Below, piece after piece: positions 25,012 to 33,569 of a stretch of 64,000 nucleotides of DNA (position 1 is its first letter; each line of letters opens with the position of its first letter). The position numbers were made by a program, and so were the translations under genes. The notes under the pieces were generated by a model. That model did no database searches. It was not told the origin of the DNA and worked only from the letters and a program-made list of their open reading frames with translations. The DNA lies in contig JADJBU010000002.1 in NCBI GenBank assembly GCA_016703605.1, positions 680,114 to 744,113 on the forward strand, read 5' to 3'. The DNA is from Candidatus Villigracilis adiacens. Its GTDB lineage: Bacteria; Chloroflexota; Anaerolineae; Anaerolineales; Villigracilaceae.

Positions 25012-26201
25012 CAACCTTCAACCTTCCAACCACAATTCAAGCCGACATCCAGGAAGTTTCCCTTTGGGACGCGCAATACACATTGATGCGCGAAGAAGTG
25101 GACATGAACGACGCGGGCGACAAAGCCTTGTACGACCTGCGCGTGGAACGCAACACTTTCGCCGCCAAAGCCGCGCTTCAATACATGCAGATGAACAAGC
25201 CGGATGTGGTGCTCATCCCCAACGGGTTGATCCTGGAAATGGGAATCGTCTTCCGCGTGGCGCGTTATCTCGGCATCGATGCGGTGACCTACGAATTCAA
25301 CGACCAGCGCGAGCAGATCTGGCTGGCGCAGAATTCGTCCATCATGCAGCAGGAGACGGATTATCTGGTCGAGGCGCGTTGCGGACTTCCCATCACGGAT
25401 GCGATGTTCGAGCGCGTGGCAGATTTGGAAAACGCCCGGCGCGGCGCGAGGGTGTGGGGCAAGTCCAAACGCCTATGGCAGTATGTTTCGGCGCAGGGCG
25501 CAAACGAAACACGCAAAACGCTTGGCTTGGACTCCCGCCCGGTGGTGATGCTCGCCGCAAACGTGCTCGGCGACAGCCTGACTCTCGGGCGCGATATCTT
25601 TGCTTCATCCATGACCGAGTGGATCACGAAAACAGTCCAATATTTTGCCAAACGGACGGACCTGCAATTGGTCATCCGCGTTCACCCCGGCGAGAAACTT
25701 GTGCCGCAAGCCAAGTCCATGGCGACGGTGGTGCATGAGGCGCTGCCCGAACTGCCGAATCATATCCACGTCATCGGCGCGTTGGACCCGGTCAACACCT
25801 ATGATTTGATCGAGATCGCGGATGTCGGTTTGGCGTACACGACAACCGTCGGACTCGAAACAGCGATGAACGGGCGTCCCGTCATCTCGTGCGGACAGAC
25901 CCATTATCGCGGGCGCGGCATCACCATTGACCCGAACACGTGGGATGAATATTACGCCACGCTCGAAAAAGTGTTGAACGATATCCCCGCCCATCAAATG
26001 AACGAAAAGCAGATCGAATTCGCCTGGAATTACGCCTACCGCTTCTTCTTCGAATATCCGCGCCCCTTCCCCTGGCGTTTGATGAACTTCTGGGATGACC
26101 TCGCCGAACATCCGCTGGAAAGTGTGTTGAGCGACGAGGGCATGGCGCAGTTCAAGGATACGTTTGATTTCCTGGTGGGTGAGCCGTTTGCGTGGAAGTA
26201 A
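24963..26201 (+). CDS. Capsule polysaccharide synthesis-type transferase, C-terminal part
   Basis: Up to 412 codons; real homology begins about residue 26 (IQADIQEVSLWDAQYTL). The protein resembles capsule synthesis and CDP-glycerol transferase-like proteins with a GT-B fold: PDVVLIPNGLILEMGIVFRV, RTDLQLVIRVHPGEK, and the donor-side ADVGLAYTTTVGLETAMNGRPV loop with GQTHYRGRG. It would act in the cytoplasm on the growing surface chain. Its N-terminal third lies in another frame (24560-25011). Unless the frameshift is corrected in the cell or is an assembly error, only a fragment can be made. The stop lies two bases before the next ATG. Confidence 0.7.
   Translation: MFHAGYSVLSGADLQPSTFNLPTTIQADIQEVSLWDAQYTLMREEVDMNDAGDKALYDLRVERNTFAAKAALQYMQMNKPDVVLIPNGLILEMGIVFRVARYLGIDAVTYEFNDQREQIWLAQNSSIMQQETDYLVEARCGLPITDAMFERVADLENARRGARVWGKSKRLWQYVSAQGANETRKTLGLDSRPVVMLAANVLGDSLTLGRDIFASSMTEWITKTVQYFAKRTDLQLVIRVHPGEKLVPQAKSMATVVHEALPELPNHIHVIGALDPVNTYDLIEIADVGLAYTTTVGLETAMNGRPVISCGQTHYRGRGITIDPNTWDEYYATLEKVLNDIPAHQMNEKQIEFAWNYAYRFFFEYPRPFPWRLMNFWDDLAEHPLESVLSDEGMAQFKDTFDFLVGEPFAWK
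25012..25040. repeat. Heptad-period repeat at the frameshift of the capsule-type gene
   Basis: CAGCCTT, CAACCTT, CAACCTT, CCAACC. The reading frame upstream and downstream differ by +1, as expected for one additional heptad. Confidence 0.7.
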
Positions 26202-26203
26202 AT

Positions 26204-27784
26204 ATGAGACGTCTTTTTGCGTCGGATAAAAGATTCAGGGTTTTTGTCATATTTTTCGCGGCGCTTCTTGGCTTTATCGTCCGGTATCCATACCTGTCTT
26301 TCGAAGCCGGGTTTCCCGTTGGTGACGGCGGGCTTTTCATGGAAATGATCTATGCAATCAAGGCAAATGGTTATCTCCTGCCGGAATATGTAAATTTCAA
26401 CAAGACTCAAATACCCTTTGCCTATCCGCCTGTGGGCTTCTATCTTGCCCTGCTTTCATCGAAGGTTTTCGGAATATCCCTTCTTCAGTCGGCTCAAATT
26501 GTGCCGGTTGTCCTCAACCTGTTGACCATCGCCGTCTTTGTCCTGCTTGCCGCTGAACTTGGGATCGACAGGGTCGAACTGTTCCTTTGCTCAGGGGTGT
26601 TCTCCGTGGTTTTGCAAACGTATTTATGGACGGTAAAAGGCGGGGGGCTTTCCCGCTCCCCCGGTTTTCTTTTTACGACCATGGCGTTGTATTTTTTCCT
26701 TTCCCACCTGCGGCGCGGCAAAAGGCTTTATTTGTTTCTTTCGGCGGTTGCGTTTGGGCTGGCTGCTGCCTCGCACCTCGAATGGGGCTTGCTCTGCATG
26801 GCGTCGCTGATCGTTTTTGTCCTCTTTTTTGGAAGATACAAAAACGTTCAGGATTTTTACGCCCTGGCATTCTTTGCGGGGGCCGCTGCGCTGGTAACCG
26901 TCCCATGGTGGGGCGTGGTCGTATCCAGGTTTGGCTTGACCCCCTTTCTCAATGCGTGGAATGTTGCGGAAATGGACGCGAGCCAGTTCTTTGAAAAATT
27001 TTTCGCCGGGTCCATGTTTAGAATCACAATATTTCCGGCAAAGGATTATCTGCTGCCAGTCTTTGGTCTGGTCGGCTTTATTTCAACGCTGTTTTCAAGG
27101 GAACGTTCGCTAATCCCGGTTTGGCTGCTGGTCACCTACCTGGCAGCCCCAAAGAACTCTCCGATCTCGGGTTTATTACCGGCTGCCGTTCTGACAGCAA
27201 TCGGATTAAGGAATATCGACAGGGGCGCGCGCCATTTATTTCGAAAAATAAACCGCCGGTTCAGCGGAGACGTTCAACCGGGCATTGGGATTATTTATTT
27301 TCTTTTTGTGCTGGTCTTTTCGATCCCGGTGTTGTTCGACAAGCCGGTCCTCCGCGCCCTCACGCCTGTCGAAAGAGCCGCAATGGAATACATCGCGGAA
27401 AACACGCCGGACGATGCCAGGTTTATCGTGCTTACCCTCAATGACTGGCACTCCGCCGATGCCGCGGAATGGTTTCCCCGGCTCTCGCAACGCCAAAGCC
27501 TGACGACCCCGCAGGGCTTGGAATGGGTCTCCGCGGCGGAGTTCAATAAAATCGTCGGGCAGGTTGCCGTCCTTTCCCAAATGGCGCGCGATGAACAGGC
27601 TGGGATTGAGACGGGGCGGCTGGCGGATTTTATCGAATCCAATTTTACCGATTATGATTACGTCGCCATATTTGCCGGTCATGTTGAGAAGGAGTTTGGC
27701 GGATTCCTGGATACGGACCGGTTCGAGGTCTTTTACCGCAAGAGCGACGCGCTGATATTAAGGCGAATACCGAATTCGCAGTGA
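26204..27784 (+). CDS. GT-C-type membrane glycosyltransferase
   Basis: A 526-residue integral membrane protein with about 10-11 hydrophobic segments through residue 390 and a soluble C-terminal domain of about 135 residues. Pattern of the PMT/ArnT-like GT-C class: a charged first loop (SFEAGFPVGDGGLFMEMI) where the catalytic acid is expected, followed by polytopic core. Such enzymes use lipid-phosphate sugars on the outer face of the membrane. The start at 26204 has GGAAG seven bases upstream and begins two bases after the previous stop. Base composition is somewhat less GC-rich than the neighbours. Sugar and acceptor unknown. Confidence 0.75.
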   Translation: MRRLFASDKRFRVFVIFFAALLGFIVRYPYLSFEAGFPVGDGGLFMEMIYAIKANGYLLPEYVNFNKTQIPFAYPPVGFYLALLSSKVFGISLLQSAQIVPVVLNLLTIAVFVLLAAELGIDRVELFLCSGVFSVVLQTYLWTVKGGGLSRSPGFLFTTMALYFFLSHLRRGKRLYLFLSAVAFGLAAASHLEWGLLCMASLIVFVLFFGRYKNVQDFYALAFFAGAAALVTVPWWGVVVSRFGLTPFLNAWNVAEMDASQFFEKFFAGSMFRITIFPAKDYLLPVFGLVGFISTLFSRERSLIPVWLLVTYLAAPKNSPISGLLPAAVLTAIGLRNIDRGARHLFRKINRRFSGDVQPGIGIIYFLFVLVFSIPVLFDKPVLRALTPVERAAMEYIAENTPDDARFIVLTLNDWHSADAAEWFPRLSQRQSLTTPQGLEWVSAAEFNKIVGQVAVLSQMARDEQAGIETGRLADFIESNFTDYDYVAIFAGHVEKEFGGFLDTDRFEVFYRKSDALILRRIPNSQ

Positions 27785-27810
27785 ATCCAAAACAAACTGA
27801 TGGGTTATTC

Positions 27811-28773
27811 ATGACCAACGAAACCAAACAAAAAGTCCGCGAGTTTTACGATGAGATCGGCTGGATGCAGGAGGACGACGGGCATTACCAGAATGCGCGT
27901 TATGAAGACCTGCGTCCCGTCTCGCGCGAATACATCCACAAGACGCGCCTGCGCGTGATGAATGGACTCATCCCCACCGGTCGCTTCCTGCTCGACGCCG
28001 GGTCGGGTCCCGTCCAGTATGAGGAGTACAAGACCTATTCCGCGGGCTACCAAAAGCGCGTCTGCCTCGATATTTCCATTCAAGCCCTGCGCGAGGCGCG
28101 GACTCGCATTGGCGATCACGGTCTGTTCGTTGTTGGCGACCTGGCGAACCTGCCCTTCAAAAAGGATGCCTTCGATGGCGCGGTTTCGATGCACGCCATT
28201 CATCACCTTGCCCTGCCCGAACACCCCAAAGCCTACGCGGAGATTCACCGCGTCCTCGCGCCGGGGCGGACGGCTGCCATCGTCAACGGCTGGCATAATC
28301 CGCTGCTCATCCGCATGGCGGAACCGCTGATCGGGTTGATGCGCAAAATGTCCGGTCGTTCCCAAAAGAAGAAGAAGGAATGGCTGAACGAGGAAGACCC
28401 CGCCGGAACCTTCGTCGAGAAGATGACCCCCGAATGGCTGAAGAAGGAAATCGGCTCGAAGATGACGGTTGAGATTCAGCCCTGGCGCAGTATGAGCACC
28501 CGCATCATGCGTTGGTTTGTCCGTCCCTTCGGCGGGCGGGCGTTTTTGAAATTCGTCTTCCGGCTCAAATCTGCCTTCCCGAAAGTTCTTCGCCGAGAAT
28601 GGGCATTGTCAGGCGTAAAAAATGTTCTGGAAAAAAAAGTTTCCCGAAACCCTCTTCCTCCTGCTTATCTCTGCCCTTGTGTTCCTGCCGCACATTGGCA
28701 ATTTGACGTATTTCAAAGACGACTGGTATTACATCTACGACGGCATGGTCGGCGGGGCGAAGATTTTCCATGA
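27811..28773 (+). CDS. SAM-dependent class I methyltransferase, 3' end frameshifted
   Basis: The frame gives 320 residues, with motif I LDAGSGPVQYEEY near 66-78, LDISIQALREA for motif II and FDGAVSMHAIHHLALPEH near 127-144, a class I methyltransferase of the UbiE/polysaccharide type. After about residue 258 the sequence stops making sense and overlaps the next gene by 152 bases. A one-base shift near 28580 restores FPKFFAENGHCQA and a TAA at 28616-28618, four bases before the next ATG. The real protein is therefore about 268 residues and the present tail is an error or mutation. Start at 27811 (MTNETKQKV) is preferred over a GTG at 27781. Confidence 0.75.
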   Translation: MTNETKQKVREFYDEIGWMQEDDGHYQNARYEDLRPVSREYIHKTRLRVMNGLIPTGRFLLDAGSGPVQYEEYKTYSAGYQKRVCLDISIQALREARTRIGDHGLFVVGDLANLPFKKDAFDGAVSMHAIHHLALPEHPKAYAEIHRVLAPGRTAAIVNGWHNPLLIRMAEPLIGLMRKMSGRSQKKKKEWLNEEDPAGTFVEKMTPEWLKKEIGSKMTVEIQPWRSMSTRIMRWFVRPFGGRAFLKFVFRLKSAFPKVLRREWALSGVKNVLEKKVSRNPLPPAYLCPCVPAAHWQFDVFQRRLVLHLRRHGRRGEDFP

Positions 28774-30655
28774 GATGTTCCGCATCGACCGCCCGGCGCG
28801 CGGATTTTTCTTCGAGTGGGCTTACGCGCTCTTTGGACCGAATCCGCTGCCGTGGCATCTCGCCGCCTTCCTGTGGAGAATTACCGCCGCCCTCGGCGCA
28901 TTGTGGACCTTCGACATTCTCTGGAAGGACAATCGCAGGTTCAACTTCATCGCTGCGCTCCTGTTTGCAATTTACCCCGGCTACTTCTGGTGGATCAGCG
29001 CCATCGAGTACCAGCCGATGATCGCCAGCCTGGCATTGCAGGTCTTTTCGATTTATTTCACATTGATGGCGCTTAAAACGTTACAAGTTACAAGGTACAA
29101 GGTACGGATTGCATATGCAATCGGCGCGATTCTCACTGGCTGGAGTTATATCGCCCTCGTGGATTATGCCATTGGGATGGAAGCCTTCCGCTTTATTGCC
29201 GTGTATCTATTGGTTGCGCGGGAATCAAAGAACTCATTTTGGAAGAATTTACCTGCCACAGCCAAAGCCTGGGCGTGGACGATTCTCATTCCGCTCGGTG
29301 TCGTCATCTGGCGCGTCTTCTTCTTCACCAACGAGCGCAAGGCGACGGACATCGGCGGGCAGTTGAGCGTGTTCATCGCCAACCCCGCCGCCGCTTCCAT
29401 TGACTGGTTCTTCCAAATTTATAAAAGCGTTTTGAATCTCAGCGTGCTGGCGTGGATGGATCAATTCCCGGCGTTCGTTCAATCCATGCGATTGCGCGAC
29501 ATTGCGTTTGGACTTTTGCTCGCCGTCATTGTCATCCTGCTCGTCGTTTACGCGGAGAGGCGGATCAAACTTTCAGCGGAGTCAAAGCCAATGGATGGCG
29601 ATCAAGCCCAAATTACGAAAGAGGCGTTGATCCTCGGCGGGCTGGGGATGGTATTCGGTGTCCTCCCGGTTGTGATGGCAAATCGCCATGTAAACATCAC
29701 CGGTTTCTCGCATTATGGATTGCCCGCGTCACTGGCGGCGGCGGTTTTCATGGCGGCGGCTATCGAGTTGATCTCCATGCAGCGCGCGCGGATGGCGGTT
29801 CTGTATGCGGTTGTCGGCTTTGCGGCGCTTTCGCATTTTTCGATTGCGACCAATGCGGTGACGGAGATCAAGGCGCTGGAAAATTTTTGGCGGCAGGTGA
29901 GTTGGCGCGTGCCTGCGCTTCGTCCCGGCGCGACGCTTGTGATTCATTATCCGCTGCCCGGCATGGGCGACGGCGGGCTGGCGTTGATCGAAGCCGCGAA
30001 CGTCATGTATTTTCCCGAAGCGAAGAATGAAATTCCGGTTCATTATCCGCTGGCTGGCTTGACGTTGAACGGCGAAAACCTGCCCGGCATTTTGGACGGC
30101 ACGCAGATTGACGAATCCGGTTATCGCAGTCACACCTATACGATTGATTACACAAATATTCTGGTGATGAGCCAGCCCACCCTGAACTCGTGCGTGCATG
30201 TGCTGACCGCCTCCAATCCGTTGATCTCGGAATACGATCCGCTGGATGTTTCGCTGGTCGCGCCTCGTTCGGGCATCGCAAACGTGATCGTTGATTCCGA
30301 ACCTGTTTCTCCGCCCGAAGCCATTTTTGGAAACGACCCCGAACGCGGCTGGTGCAATTATTTTCAGGAGGCGGATTTGGCGGCTCAGATCGGTGACTGG
30401 GAGCGGGTTGCCGCTCTCGGAGATGAAGCCATCGCCCTGGGCTTTTCCCCCGAAGACCGCGTGGAATGGCTGCCCTTCCTGAAAGGATACGCCGTCACCG
30501 GCGACGACGGGATGTTGAACGAACTTGCCGCGCGCGTTGCCGGGGAACGGGTCGTCCGCCTTCAGGCGTGCGAGACCCTGAACGGCATCGCGCTGCCCCT
30601 GGATGATAATGTGCGCGAAATCATCAATGTAAAATATTGCAAGGGCGGGAGTTGA
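28622..30655 (+). CDS. Large polytopic membrane protein, GT-C-like, paralogue 1
   Basis: A 677-residue membrane protein with about 11 hydrophobic helices to residue 415 and a soluble C-terminal half. The first loop holds YFKDDWYYIYDG, the Asp-Asp pair expected in GT-C catalytic loops, followed by FHEMFRIDRPARGFFFEW. The C-terminal region ends in a helical repeat-like part (AAQIGDWERVAALGDEAIALGF). It is a close sequence-pattern match to the next gene, whose start is two bases after this stop. Residues about 153-162 (LQVTRYKVR) come from heptad repeats at 29079-29107. Probable role: adding sugars or other groups at the outer face; not proven. Confidence 0.7.
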   Translation: MFWKKKFPETLFLLLISALVFLPHIGNLTYFKDDWYYIYDGMVGGAKIFHEMFRIDRPARGFFFEWAYALFGPNPLPWHLAAFLWRITAALGALWTFDILWKDNRRFNFIAALLFAIYPGYFWWISAIEYQPMIASLALQVFSIYFTLMALKTLQVTRYKVRIAYAIGAILTGWSYIALVDYAIGMEAFRFIAVYLLVARESKNSFWKNLPATAKAWAWTILIPLGVVIWRVFFFTNERKATDIGGQLSVFIANPAAASIDWFFQIYKSVLNLSVLAWMDQFPAFVQSMRLRDIAFGLLLAVIVILLVVYAERRIKLSAESKPMDGDQAQITKEALILGGLGMVFGVLPVVMANRHVNITGFSHYGLPASLAAAVFMAAAIELISMQRARMAVLYAVVGFAALSHFSIATNAVTEIKALENFWRQVSWRVPALRPGATLVIHYPLPGMGDGGLALIEAANVMYFPEAKNEIPVHYPLAGLTLNGENLPGILDGTQIDESGYRSHTYTIDYTNILVMSQPTLNSCVHVLTASNPLISEYDPLDVSLVAPRSGIANVIVDSEPVSPPEAIFGNDPERGWCNYFQEADLAAQIGDWERVAALGDEAIALGFSPEDRVEWLPFLKGYAVTGDDGMLNELAARVAGERVVRLQACETLNGIALPLDDNVREIINVKYCKGGS

Positions 30656-30656
30656 G

Positions 30657-32687
30657 ATGAACAGACCTTCCACCCCGGTAAAGAAAAGCCCGGCGCCGGA
30701 GATTCTTATCCTTATCGCAGTGTCTGCGGCGGTCTTCCTGCCGTACGCGTTCCAACTGACCTATTACCTGGACGACTGGTATTTTGTGTACAACAACGCC
30801 GTGCGCGGACCGAACGTCTTCCACGAAATGTTCAGCATAGACCGCCCCGCGCGCGGATATTTCTTCGATATTTTCTTTACGCTGTTCGGGGCATATCCGC
30901 CTGCCCATCACCTCGCCACCTATGCCTGGATGCTCGCCGGCGGCATCGGCGCTTTTTGGCTGTTGAATGTTCTTTGGGAGGAAAACCGCCCGACCAATGT
31001 ATTGATCGCGCTGCTGTTCGTACTGTACCCCGGGTATACCTGGTGGGTGACCATCGAATACCAGCCCATATCGGCAAGCCTTGCGCTGCAAATATTCTCG
31101 GTCTTATTCAGCCTGCTTGCGATCCGCGCCGGGGGCGCCGGGCTTAAACTCATGTATGCGGCTGGAGCGCTCGCAGCCGGGTTCGCCTACCCCGCGCTGG
31201 TGGAATACGCCGTCGGCGCGGAGATGTTCCGCTTCCTCTGCATCCATTTGCTCGTATCCCGCTCCCAGCCGAACCGGTTTTTCTCACAGACCGCCGCGGC
31301 GTTTAAGTCCTGGCTGCTTTACGCGTCGTCTGCCCTGGGGTTTGTCTTCTGGCGCGTCTTTCTGTTCGAGAGCGGGCGTAAAGCCACAGACGTTGACCTT
31401 TTTGCAGGGAAATTTGCCGACCAGCCGTTTAGCGCCCTGACAGATATCGGAAACAGGCTTTATATCAGCATCACCAACGCGGGAGTGGGCGCGTGGTATA
31501 AGCCGCTTTATTCACGCGGGGGCGAACTCGCCTGGGACCTGCCCGCCCGAAGCCTTGTGTTAACCGGGCTGGTCGCCGTCGTCCTGGCATTCCATTTTCT
31601 TTGGATGCGGCAGCGTTTTGCCAATGAAGGAGCGCGGGCGTATTCGATGCCGCGCGAGGCAGTCGCGCTTGGCTTGATCTCCCTTGTGTCTGGCGCAATT
31701 CCGGTTGTATTCTTCGGGCGCTTCATCAACCTGAGCGTTTATTCCCATTACGGGCTGCCCGTCTCGCTGGCAGCCGCCATTCTGCTGGCTGGGCTGGTCT
31801 GCCTTCCGCCCCTGAAAGGGCTGCGCCATGCGATTCTTTCGGGTTTTGTCCTCGCATCCGTGTTGGCTCACTCCCTCCTTGCCGAAAAGACGGTGATATT
31901 GGAAGAGTCCCTCGCCTCCTTCTGGTGGCAGGCGTCATGGCGCATCCCCGCTCTCCGCCCCGATGCCACCCTTGTGACGGTGTATCCCCATCCAAACATC
32001 GTGGATGGAGACCTTGGTCTCCCCGAAGCCGCAAACCTGATCTACTTCCCCGAGCCGCGCGACGAGCGCCCCTTGCGTTATCCCATCTCCGCCATCATGC
32101 CGACGGATGAAAACATCGAAAACATTCTCGCAGGCAAACACGGGCGCACCGAAGGATACCGCACGTTCGAAATGGTCATCCGCTACGATAATATTCTGAT
32201 CCTCGCGCAGCCCACCCCGGCATCCTGCGTCCGCGTCATAACCGGAGAAAACCACCTCCCCTCCGAAATGGATTCCGAAGACATCGCGCAAATTTCCCGG
32301 TTTTCAAAGATCGAAAATGTCCGCCTGATCGAAAATCAAATCCCCCCGGCTTACGCCTTTGGCGCGGAACCGGCGCATGGATGGTGTTATTATTTCGAGA
32401 AGGCAGACCTTGCGATTCAGGAGGCAGACTGGGAGCGCGCGGCTCTTCTCGGCGGCGACGCACTTGCCCTCGGCTTGGCTCCCGCCGACCCGGTGGAATG
32501 GTATCCGTTTCTCCAGGCGTATGCCGTCACCGGCGACGCGGATTCGTTGAAGCAGCTGGCGCGGCGCATCGCGGGCGAAACCACGATCCGCTTGCAGGCG
32601 TGTGAATGGCTGATGAACACCGAAGCGGCGCTGACCGATGAAGTGCGCGAGACGATTGACGTGAACTATTGCAAAGGCTCAGAGTGA
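30657..32687 (+). CDS. Large polytopic membrane protein, GT-C-like, paralogue 2
   Basis: A 676-residue protein of the same architecture as its upstream neighbour. Shared blocks in the same order include YYLDDWYFVYN, FHEMFSIDRPARGYFFD, the WWVTIEYQPISASLALQIFSV helix, the SHYGLPVSLAAAILLA helix, FWWQASWRIPALRPDATLV, EPAHGWCYYFEKADLAIQEADWERAALLG and LQACEWLMN. The pair therefore arose by tandem duplication and then diverged. No heptad insert is present here. The stop shares bases with the next ATG (TGATG). Function as for paralogue 1, inferred only. Confidence 0.7.
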   Translation: MNRPSTPVKKSPAPEILILIAVSAAVFLPYAFQLTYYLDDWYFVYNNAVRGPNVFHEMFSIDRPARGYFFDIFFTLFGAYPPAHHLATYAWMLAGGIGAFWLLNVLWEENRPTNVLIALLFVLYPGYTWWVTIEYQPISASLALQIFSVLFSLLAIRAGGAGLKLMYAAGALAAGFAYPALVEYAVGAEMFRFLCIHLLVSRSQPNRFFSQTAAAFKSWLLYASSALGFVFWRVFLFESGRKATDVDLFAGKFADQPFSALTDIGNRLYISITNAGVGAWYKPLYSRGGELAWDLPARSLVLTGLVAVVLAFHFLWMRQRFANEGARAYSMPREAVALGLISLVSGAIPVVFFGRFINLSVYSHYGLPVSLAAAILLAGLVCLPPLKGLRHAILSGFVLASVLAHSLLAEKTVILEESLASFWWQASWRIPALRPDATLVTVYPHPNIVDGDLGLPEAANLIYFPEPRDERPLRYPISAIMPTDENIENILAGKHGRTEGYRTFEMVIRYDNILILAQPTPASCVRVITGENHLPSEMDSEDIAQISRFSKIENVRLIENQIPPAYAFGAEPAHGWCYYFEKADLAIQEADWERAALLGGDALALGLAPADPVEWYPFLQAYAVTGDADSLKQLARRIAGETTIRLQACEWLMNTEAALTDEVRETIDVNYCKGSE

Positions 32688-33484
32688 TGTCCAAACTCAC
32701 CGACCAGGATTATCTGACCAAAAGCCAATATAAGGATTCCGGCAACCTTGATGCGCGGATCGCGATTCACAAACGCTTCAGCACGAATCCGTATGGATGG
32801 TTCGATTTTGTTTTTGACCGGATGCAATCCCTCCCGGCGGATGCGAAGATTTTGGAACTTGGCTGCGGCTCCGGCGAGTTGTGGAAGGAATGCGCAAGCC
32901 GAATCCCCGCAGGCTGGGCGTTGACGTTGACCGACCTCTCCGACGGGATGCTGGATGCGGCGTGGCGGAATCTGATCGTCATCAAACGCGGCATCCAGTT
33001 CGAGAAGGCGGACGCGCAGTCCATTCCCTATGCCGATAACACCTTCGATGCCGTGATTGCCAATCATATGCTGTATCATGTGCCGGATAGAAAAAAAGCG
33101 CTGGCAGAAATTCGACGCGTTTTGAAAAAGGATGGAGTTTTGTTTGCAACGACGATTGGAGAAAACCACCTGCATGAAATGTATGAGTGGGTTTCACGTG
33201 TCAGCGGCGGGAGGTCGGGCGGATTCAAATTGCAATTCACGCTCGAAAACGGGCAAGAGCAATTGAAAGAGTTCTTTCCGCGTGTAGAATTATCCCGTTA
33301 CCCCGACAGCCTGCGTGTGACCGATGTGGATTTACTGATGGCTTACGTCTGCTCGATGGGTTCGTTTGCAGATTTGTCGGAAGATGATCTGGGCAAACTC
33401 GATCAAGAGTTGACGGAAGTTTTGAAAAGGAACGGCGATTTTTTTATTTCGAAAGATTCGGGTTTGTTCAAAGCCGTAAAATAA
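32687..33484 (+). CDS. SAM-dependent methyltransferase
   Basis: A 265-residue class I methyltransferase. Motif I is ILELGCGSGELW near 57-68, motif II LTLTDLSDGML, motif III SIPYADNTFDAVIANHMLYHV near 108-128, followed by KKALAEIRRVLKKDG, the usual post-motif helix. It probably methylates a sugar or lipid intermediate of the surface polymer, judging by position only. The start at 32687 overlaps the previous stop; an in-frame codon at 32669 would add a non-family extension. Confidence 0.85.
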   Translation: MSKLTDQDYLTKSQYKDSGNLDARIAIHKRFSTNPYGWFDFVFDRMQSLPADAKILELGCGSGELWKECASRIPAGWALTLTDLSDGMLDAAWRNLIVIKRGIQFEKADAQSIPYADNTFDAVIANHMLYHVPDRKKALAEIRRVLKKDGVLFATTIGENHLHEMYEWVSRVSGGRSGGFKLQFTLENGQEQLKEFFPRVELSRYPDSLRVTDVDLLMAYVCSMGSFADLSEDDLGKLDQELTEVLKRNGDFFISKDSGLFKAVK

Positions 33485-33494
33485 CCGTACCCCC

Positions 33495-33549
33495 CGCGTA
33501 GTTTGCGCTCTCTAGCGCAAACCTGGCGGTAGAGACCGCCAAATACGCG
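33495..33549. repeat. Structured repeat C, copy 1 (three-stem element)
   Basis: Outer stem CGCGTA/TACGCG encloses two hairpins: TTTGCGCT, CTCT, AGCGCAAA and GGCGGT, AGAG, ACCGCC. The layout is a three-way junction. Copy 2 is at 43816-43891. It fills the 85-base gap before the PseB-like gene. Confidence 0.75.
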
Positions 33550-33569
33550 ATAAAAACAAAGAGGTATTC

